Below are positions 56,894 through 64,000 of a stretch of 64,000 nt of DNA, piece by piece (the first letter of the stretch is position 1; each line of letters opens with the position of its first letter). Source of the stretch: Owenia fusiformis (lineage: Eukaryota; Annelida; Polychaeta; Sabellida; Oweniidae); the NCBI GenBank assembly GCA_903813345.2, contig CAIIXF020000004.1:28277986-28341985 (forward strand), in the 5' to 3' direction. A program made the position numbers and the translations under genes. The notes under the pieces were generated by a model. It worked only from the letters and a program-made list of their open reading frames with translations. It made no database searches and was not told where the DNA came from.

Positions 56894-57298
56894 TTGGTAC
56901 AGCACAAGAACTGACAAATCAGAGGGCTTCATTTTACAGATCAAACGATAAGTAAGCTGAATACTCTCCAGATTCATGGAATTTTGAAATCATCAAGGAT
57001 TCCAATTCTTCTTTCATGACTTAAGACTTACTTTTTTACTCTGAAGGCTTTGTTGAAACTTTTTCCACTACCATCAATTTAACTGCATATATCTAAGATT
57101 CTATAAGTATGTCCTCGAACCCTTAATCTCATATATATTCCCACAGCACAAAAGGGTATGGAATATCCCCAATCTAACGAAAGCATTGCAGTGAAACATT
57201 AAAGTATCAGGCAATATTATAAACCTTTTTTCTGCCGCTAAATCAAAGTTTATTAATGTCACCTATTATTATAACCTCATCAAAAAATTTATCTGTGA

Positions 57299-58183
57299 AT
57301 GACACCCTATCATTATTTCAGTTTTAATGTATGTAGGAGACAGTTCCTAAACCCAAACAATGGTATTTTGCAGCATAATTTACAAGGATATGATTCTTTA
57401 TGAACTAGCTCCCCCCCCCCTCCTACCCCCACCCAATCTACACAAATTCACAACAATCAAATCCTGTTTCTATAGAACCATCAAGAATTATTTCAAATTA
57501 CTGATGACATATACATTTATTCTGTCTGAAAAATTGGTGGTTATTCGTTGCATCGTTGTAAAGTTATTAATGATTTTCAATGTATCCCCTACTTTTGTCA
57601 TACGGGAGGGGTGGTGGAGGAGGGAAAGGGGTTATAAATATTGAGGGGGATAAAAAAAATCATAGAAAGTGTTAACTGATACCAGAATTATACCTTCTGT
57701 TGAAATTGTGAAAATACTTGCTATACAATTGAAGATATCTACTGTTAAGTTAGCTTGATCATTCAATTAAATGCCACGCCCACCTTGGATTATTTAGAGA
57801 GGGTGGGTCATAGAAAAAAATTAAAAATATTTTTTATTGAGACTCAATCATCATTCTAATTTTAATGCATGGAGGACATACATATGCAATTTTCTAAACC
57901 TAAAAACAATGCTATTTTTGCAGCATAACTTGCTGACATAGGATTTTCTCATTGACTAGCCCCCCAAGATAGACATAAATTAGCAAATTTTGACAATCAA
58001 ATTCTGTTTCCATAGCAACCATCATACCTATAGTCACCAATTTTTTACCAGTTATCAATGACATATATGTGCATATATTCTGAAAAAATTGTGGTTATTC
58101 ATATTGTCTTTGTAAAGTTATTAATTATTTTCTATGTACCCCCTACTTTTGTCGTGCGGGGGTATAAATATTGATTTTTTCCT
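57299..58183. repeat. divergent direct repeat of about 345 bp
   Basis: 57299-57646 and 57838-58183 share order and words throughout: tttgcagcata, cacaatcaaatcctgtttc variants, atgacatata, gtaaagttattaat, and tacttttgtc..acggg near the ends. The two are clearly diverged and separated by about 190 bp. Confidence 0.75.
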
Positions 58184-58725
58184 AAACGCTGTAAAATTTT
58201 GCCTAATTATTGCCAAATTGTGGTGAGAATTACAAATTAGGATGTAACTAGCATGGTCTCCAAAATTCTACCTCCATACCGCAATTTATGGGCTAGCCCA
58301 TAACCTATAAGTACTGTGTGGCCTTATGCCACTGACCAAAATGACTTAATGTGACCTCCTGCCACGATACAAATAAGTTTGTAGCTTCACGCCACTGACC
58401 GAAGTAAAGTTGGTGCATTATGCTCATGCTTTTATAGCGTAACCTAATTAGCATATGTGCTGCACCAACTTTCTGTGACCAATCAAAGGCGCTCGAGTAG
58501 CTAACCTTTCTACTTTAATGAGTTACATTTACACTTATATACTTAAACTATACTATACATTTACTTCTGAACATGAACATGATGAATAATTAGAAAATGA
58601 TGCAATTTCTCAGAAATGTGACTGGGTAACCAGGAAGTGTTCAATATAAACAGGAAGTAAGAAATATATAGAAGAAAATATACGCATTCAAGCTAATATC
58701 CAACCTCCAACAACCGACAGCCAAA

Positions 58726-58749
58726 TATGTCACTTTCGATGGTGACATA
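58726..58749. repeat. small stem-loop (tatgtcac type)
   Basis: tatgtcac and ggtgacata flank a short loop. Related to 18032-18059 and 22580-22606. Confidence 0.4.
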
Positions 58750-59163
58750 AAATATCATGTAATTGCACCAAGTTCTAGCTCCATCAACCTCATCTTAAAT
58801 CTTCATGGGGTTACTGTTTTATTGCAGCAGATTTTTATTTCAAGCAAACCAACTTCCCTATTTAGTGTGACAATACCAATAAAATAATTTACTAAAATTG
58901 TCTATTGTGTCTTCCAATAAGTTACATGTAATTTTCTCATATGATTATAATTAAAACTGGTCCTCTGTAAAACTATTAAAACAAAACAATCACTACAATT
59001 TTGCATTCGCTCTTATGTGCTTCTATTTAATGCAGTATAACCTCGTACATACAGTGTTATTAATCATATGGATAATCAACTATCTGTTCCAAGAAGGCTT
59101 CTGTCATGTCTTCTGTTTCGGCGGGTTCGATGCCAACGATGTCTTCAATTTCCTGTGTAGACT

Positions 59164-60995
59164 CACAGCGAAAAATGGTGTAATATCCTATAGTTTCCGT
59201 ACGTATCGCAAATCCCGGATATTTGAGGTATCCTTGAATAACCTAAAATATACCGATACTTCGAACATCCGGAAATATCCTCAAAGGGATATTTTTGGAT
59301 ACTCCAAGTTTCCAACTTTCAACATATCCGAATTAAGGATATTTCAGGATAGTTGACTACCCTAGTATCCAGAAAATTTTTTAAGTATCCGGAATATTGA
59401 TTCCTGGAAATTATGCTAGTACATAAATTATAACGTTCAATTAACAATTTTAGTGTCATTGAAACATTTGTTTCGCCATATAGAATGTGGAATATCTTGT
59501 ATGAATTTCTGCAGTGAAACAACATTCTCCTCGTGATATCTTAACTGCTCAAAATGGCTGCCATCGAAAAACTTGTGTTTGGGAAATTCAGACATATGTA
59601 AGACAGGAAATTCATGATGACCGAAGATTACATCGTCAATAAGCTGATCTTCGAAGAAAAGTTTGCTTCTAAGCATGGAAGATAATATTAAATAAAGTTC
59701 CTGGGATATTGTCTAAAATATATCTATTCTTAAATGTTAAGGTTTTAAGTTATATTCTTTTCAAATTCTATTACTGTTAAATCATATATCTGCTTCATAT
59801 GGGCTTATGAGCCTTTTGCAGATTATCGACATAGACATAGACACCGATACTTCGAATATCCGGAAATATCCTCGAAAGGATATTTTTGGGTACTCCAACT
59901 TGTGTTTGTTTGGGAAATTCAATCAACGATTTCATCGACAATAAGCTGCGCTTCGAAGAAAAGTTTGCTTCTAAGCATGGAGGGTATATTAACGTTTATA
60001 ACAACTAAAGTAGAAACAACATTTCCTTCATGTCAACTGATTTGTTTCAATAATACCGTGAATCTGTCGAATTTTAGCTTGTACATTTCGTAGTTTTCTC
60101 ATTATATCTGGCTTCGGTCGTACTTTCAAGATATAAACGTGAATTCATCTTGTAGAGAATCTTATGAACTTTACTAGGAAACTTTTGTTTACTACATTTC
60201 GATATTCGTAGACACTGAAAATGGCTTTTAAATAAGGTAACAAACACAAATATTAGTCGCCATTAAAACATTGCAATCAAACCGGAAGTTTGCTCTCTGA
60301 CGTCCGCGCGCTATCAATAAATTGAGACGAAATATCGTTACAACTTACAACGTTATCAATGCCCCTAATTTAAACATCGAGCATTTTCCTACAAGTCGAA
60401 ATTCAAATTATTGAACACACAATGATCAGCATGGCAGCCACATCAGTTCCTAAGTGAAGAAGGACGTCAAGTAGGAGATGTAAAAGTAGCAGAACAGCCT
60501 AAGTACATCGATGTGGTCATTGTTATACATCCTTGTGATCAGATGTTTTAATGCTTACACTTATCGTACATCTCATTTGTATTGATGAGATAATAAACTG
60601 TACGTATTTAAATGCGTCATTTCGTGTTTAGTTTGTTAGGTAATATGAACGAAAATCTCCTTGCAATCCCGACCGTATTCGTGAATATCCCAAAAATATT
60701 ACGAACTGTATCCCTAAATATCCCGGAAAATTGTTGAATATTCAGCTATATTTGTGAGTATTCGAATCATATATTAGTCATACCCCTAAGAATACGCGAA
60801 AAGACGTGATGTATATCAGTAGTATCCAGAACTATGGATATTTCAGGATACCAGTGTTCCGTCTCTCACTAATATCCGTGAATCTCCAAAATCGCGATAC
60901 TTAGAGTATTTGTCACGGATTCTTAAGGATACGTTCCATATCACTATAATATTTCGCAAATATCCAGGCAGGATATTGTATCATTTTTCGCTGTG
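59164..60995. mobile_element. CACTA-like non-autonomous transposon
   Basis: The ends cacagcgaaaaatggtgtaa (59164) and the inverse of cacagcgaaaaatgatacaa (to 60995) continue with aatatcct on both sides. Both are flanked by ACT (59161-59163 and 60996-60998), a 3-bp duplication as in CACTA/EnSpm elements. Regions near both ends are crowded with ggatat/atatcc words, like the subterminal repeats of CACTA elements. The interior has a direct duplication (about 59570-59690 and 59895-59985, cttcgaagaaaagtttgctt) and no transposase. 1832 bp. Confidence 0.7.
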
Positions 60996-61382
60996 ACTAT
61001 TGACAGGATGAAAGGTTAGATGTGCTGATTGATCATCGATTATACTATAGATTCATTCTTCTAAAATGACCTACAGCTAAGTTCAATAAGGTCTATACTG
61101 TACACATTTTATACATTAAAGCTTAGTGTTGCACTGTAGACCCAGGCTTACAAAAAGTTATATATTGACATGTAATAAACGTACCTATTTGTTTCATCAA
61201 ATAGAATATCAAATATATCATGTGATACCCTGCCAGCCTTTTCATATCTTCACATTTCTTCAAAATATACAACATGGGAAGAGTCATTTTATTTTGCAAG
61301 TAGTATTCGACGCTCTCCAGAAAATTATCACTTATGTATAGCATATCGGGCAGCCGTTTGCTTCAGAGTTAACAGGCCTTCT

Positions 61383-61983
61383 CTAGATTTTCATGGCCTC
61401 TTCCACTGCTTCCCATGAATATTTTGGCATTTTGATTGTATTCATATTTCTTATAGTGTTTTCAGGAACTCTTGATACACAATGGTGATCATCTGTAATA
61501 TTCAGGCCATTCTTTTTTATTGTTAGCTGTATATCAATGGTATCCCTTGGTCTCTCTAATTCACAGAATTTTAAGAATGAATCGGGAAGCCTTTCCTTAG
61601 GCATGGCTGTTGTTACGTTCATATCTAAAACATAATAAATTATGGTCAATATCTCCCATACTTAGGTTGAACATGCCTTTAGACTTAACCATTCTTCCCC
61701 TTTTAAAAAAACCTCAATAAAATTGGAGCACTTATCTATTTGATGTTCTAATAATGCCAATTGTTATGTTTTTTTGGGGATATGCGAGGGGTGATTCAAA
61801 AGTAATGGACAACATTTTAAAGGCATGTTTACTCTCACCCAGTTGGTGCATATTGGTATAAGTGCAGGCAATGTTCATTTAACTGTCTGACAGACATATA
61901 CAACAATGTTAGTGTTATGGAGTTACTTACTTTTCATGGGTATTGTCATCCCCATCTGAGTTAATTTGATTTTTCTCAACATA
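61383..61983 (-). CDS. two-exon C-terminal part of an unknown gene
   Basis: Exon 61983..61931 lies between a TTTTTCAG acceptor and a GTAAGT donor and reads MLRKIKLTQMGMTIPMK. Exon 61624..61383 follows a TTATGTTTTAG acceptor and joins in phase to read MNVTTAMPKERLPDSFLKFC, then RPRDTIDIQLTIKKNG, to a stop. Phases agree and both exons are open, so a real (or recently real) gene is likely. No domain recognised. Upstream exons may include the acidic frame at 62268-62501. Confidence 0.45.
61789..61818 (+). repeat. solitary mariner-like end
   Basis: gaggggtgattcaaaagtaa followed by tggacaac has the form of a mariner terminal repeat. No inverted partner was seen in the window. Confidence 0.35.
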
Positions 61984-62267
61984 CTGAAAAAGTGTTAATA
62001 ATGGTCCAGGTTTGATGATATTTCCATTTCTCATGAATCCATTCACCTGTCTTCAAGTTGTCTCATATTGCTGTTGTTTCTTGCACATCTTGCCGTTTAT
62101 TGTTCTTCCTGTTCATTTTTAGTTTAATTAATGTTAATTTGCCTGGAAAGATGTTTCCTCCATTATCATAACCCAATGTGTGAAAGTAGCACCTGCCTCT
62201 TCGTGTGTACTACAACACATTTGGAACATCCCCCTGTCCAAAACTTTGAAGCTCATCATCTAAGGGA

Positions 62268-62501
62268 TTAGAACAATATTTTTTCATAAGTGACCTGTTC
62301 TTCTTCATCCAGGTCTTTGCGCCATTTCCCTATGTCCGCAAGTCGCTGTTTAACTTCAGCATCGGACAGGTCATCACCCTCTGGATTCTTAGAGTTTTCT
62401 TCCTGCATCACTGGCTCAGATCTCATAGCTTCAGCACCCTGTTGTGAGATCATCATGGTAACCTCACCATCAACCCGTAACTCTTGTCTCTCTTCTTCCA
62501 T
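62268..62501 (-). CDS. acidic exon, unknown protein
   Basis: A 77-codon frame beginning at a CATACCAG|ATG that could be either a start or a splice acceptor. It is charged and helix-prone (DDLSDAEVKQRLADIGKWRK then DLDEEEQVTYEKIL). It may be a nuclear or repeat-borne protein. No family recognised. Confidence 0.35.
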   Translation of the reverse strand: MEEERQELRVDGEVTMMISQQGAEAMRSEPVMQEENSKNPEGDDLSDAEVKQRLADIGKWRKDLDEEEQVTYEKILF

Positions 62502-62699
62502 CTGGTATGCAGGACAAGACTAGAGTTATACAGGTTATAAATACAAGGGTGTGCATGAACTCGTCTGATCACTGCTTAAATGGAATCCCACCACTGCCAC
62601 CAATTATAGCGTTGCCGGAAGTGATGCATTGTGGGTGATGTGTTACATTAATGATTATTGATATAAGTACACTACACGTGTAATAATCTTACAAATAAA

Positions 62700-63538
62700 A
62701 GTCAAGTCAAGCATTGCCAAAATTACCTCATTTCAATATGGTGCCGCCCAAGCCATTTTTCAAATTAAAAGTAAACCCGCCAGTGAATCTATATTGGGGG
62801 ATTTAGGCTGGAAACCGATAGCAGAGGTGATTGAAAAAAGACAAATTGACTATTTGAACTACCTAAATTTTAATGTACCAACTACATCCCTCCCTCATAA
62901 AATCCTACAGAATTTGCTAAAAATTATTAAAAGTCGGCAAAGAATCATATTGGAAATCTGCATCAAATGCACGGAATATTTTAAGAGATAAAGGTTTAGA
63001 TGATGTTATTTTTCGGAATGACAGCGAATGGTACCCCTCATTTTTAACTATATCTCAATCCCAAAGCATTTATAATTTCCACACTAGAGTAGCTGAACAC
63101 CCCTCCCTTGAAATATATAAGGAGGTTAAAACCCATAACTGCACTGAAAGGTACCTTAAGAATGACCTTGATTTTTATGGATCTAAAATTAAATTTCTAG
63201 CAAGATCGAATAATTTCTGCCTTGAGACAAATTATGAAAAGTGGGGCAAAAGTGATGGTATATGTATAATGTGTAATCTTAATTTGAGAGATACTCTACC
63301 AGACAGATTAATGGTGTGTCCCCATTTTGCCAAAGCCATGTCCGACTTTTACAATGATGTAGAGAAATATGTTTCTCCCATTTTAAGTGGCAGTTTATTG
63401 TCTTCGAACATTCATGATAGGTTAATTACACTACTTGGTGATAAGGTTTTTATGGAATGGGGGCATGACATTTTTTATATGTTTGATAAATATGTGAAGA
63501 TGTTTTTAGCAACACTTTTTAACCCTAGAAAACTGTAG
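62700..63538 (+). pseudogene. LINE (non-LTR) ORF2, C-terminal end
   Basis: Plus strand. Reads AAQAIFQIKSKPASESILGD and LGWKPIAEVIEKRQIDYLNY, then shifts one frame near 62938. It continues GKESYWKSASNARNIL, FHTRVAEHP and the zinc-knuckle-like CIMCNLNLRD....CPHF to a stop at 63536-63538. This arrangement is the segment after the reverse transcriptase in LINE ORF2 proteins. The reverse transcriptase itself is missing (5' truncation, usual for LINE copies). The frameshift makes it a pseudogene. Confidence 0.65.
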
Positions 63539-63665
63539 TGTTTTGTGTAAACATTTTTAGTGCTTATAAAATATATATGTAGATTACAAATACTGACGCA
63601 CCTAATAATAGTGTGTCGCTGTTAAAAAAGCGTATGTCAAAATAAATAAATAAAAAAAATAAATT
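63539..63665 (+). other. LINE 3' untranslated region and A-rich tail
   Basis: About 100 bases after the stop, ending in an A-rich aaaataaataaataaaaaaa tract. This marks the 3' end of the retrotransposon copy. Confidence 0.6.
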
Positions 63666-64000
63666 AAAGTGCAAACTTTGTCTAAGTGTGTGTACACCTC
63701 AGAACAATGTCATGAATGTGACTATGAAATCTCATATAGCATGTAAAGCAGTAAATTGTAATAAAGGTAGTGTGTTGATTTGTTTGTACCGATATTTAAC
63801 ATTTGTAACTTTGTAAAGAGGCATGAAGCCTTTAAGTATTTTGTAACATTGTAATTGTAGTATGAAAAGAAAATATATCTTCAGCTATTTATTGAGCTTT
63901 ATGCCCATCAAAGGTGTCTCTTCCGTAGCACTGAGGAATCATTGTAGTGGTAACTTGCGGTATAAACTTATAGCTTATAGGTTCCAAGCATATGCAGGCG
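63666..64000. other. no gene recognised
   Basis: Flanking sequence to the right of the LINE tail, with no motif seen. Confidence 0.3.

Noticed and set aside
1-64000. CRISPR arrays, operons, ribosome binding sites
   Set aside because: The window is clearly from an animal genome. The direct repeats seen have no regular spacers.

Overview
This is a eukaryotic (metazoan) genomic window, not bacterial. It is AT-rich. Coding sequence is split by introns with GT-AG boundaries, and the window is packed with DNA transposon remnants and foldback repeats. No CRISPR array, operon or prokaryotic signal was seen. The mix of families (pogo with a PHD finger, P-element/THAP9-like, piggyBac, Harbinger, mariner and CACTA-like elements, one non-LTR retrotransposon end) and frequent acatgta words suggest a marine invertebrate, perhaps a mollusc or other lophotrochozoan. 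That placement is an inference. No gene here identifies a species.

Layout. 0-5 kb holds a piggyBac fragment, short palindromic elements, and a phase-consistent four-exon unrecognised gene on the minus strand (3064-4153). 5.8-8 kb holds pieces of mobile-element proteins, including a P-element/THAP9-like transposase with a perfect in-frame 480-bp tandem duplication. 8-14 kb is mostly non-coding, with a dense CCATGG cluster at 10.8-11.7 kb. 14-20.4 kb carries scattered minus-strand exon-like segments (degenerate zinc fingers, a Cys/His-rich segment) that cannot be joined with confidence. 20-28 kb is largely non-coding, with small foldback elements.

The centrepiece is 28165-32714: an apparently complete pogo/Tigger-like transposon with 25-bp perfect inverted ends, TA target duplications and subterminal arrays of a 16-bp motif. 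Its two-exon, 650-residue transposase ends in a PHD finger. Next to it, at 33.9-35.3 kb, is a compact intronless locus joining an RFX-like winged helix, a linker and a protein kinase, now broken by a frame change and a stop.

36-44 kb contains a Harbinger exon, two damaged copies of a type I membrane protein gene, a P-loop remnant and a second kinase pseudogene with intact splice sites. At 44738-48464 a 3.7-kb foldback element with very long inverted arms and a satellite core sits inside a piggyBac pseudogene, whose two halves flank it. A related foldback (about 51988-56464) has acquired a mariner deletion derivative, a G-rich MITE containing an 84-bp micro-element, and a 446-bp hairpin. 59164-60995 is a CACTA-like non-autonomous element rich in ggatat/atatcc words. 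The window ends with a two-exon minus gene (61.4-62.0 kb) and the 3' end of a LINE (about 62.7-63.67 kb).

There is no pathway of cooperating genes here. The story is successive transposon insertion and decay, with one element that still looks intact.
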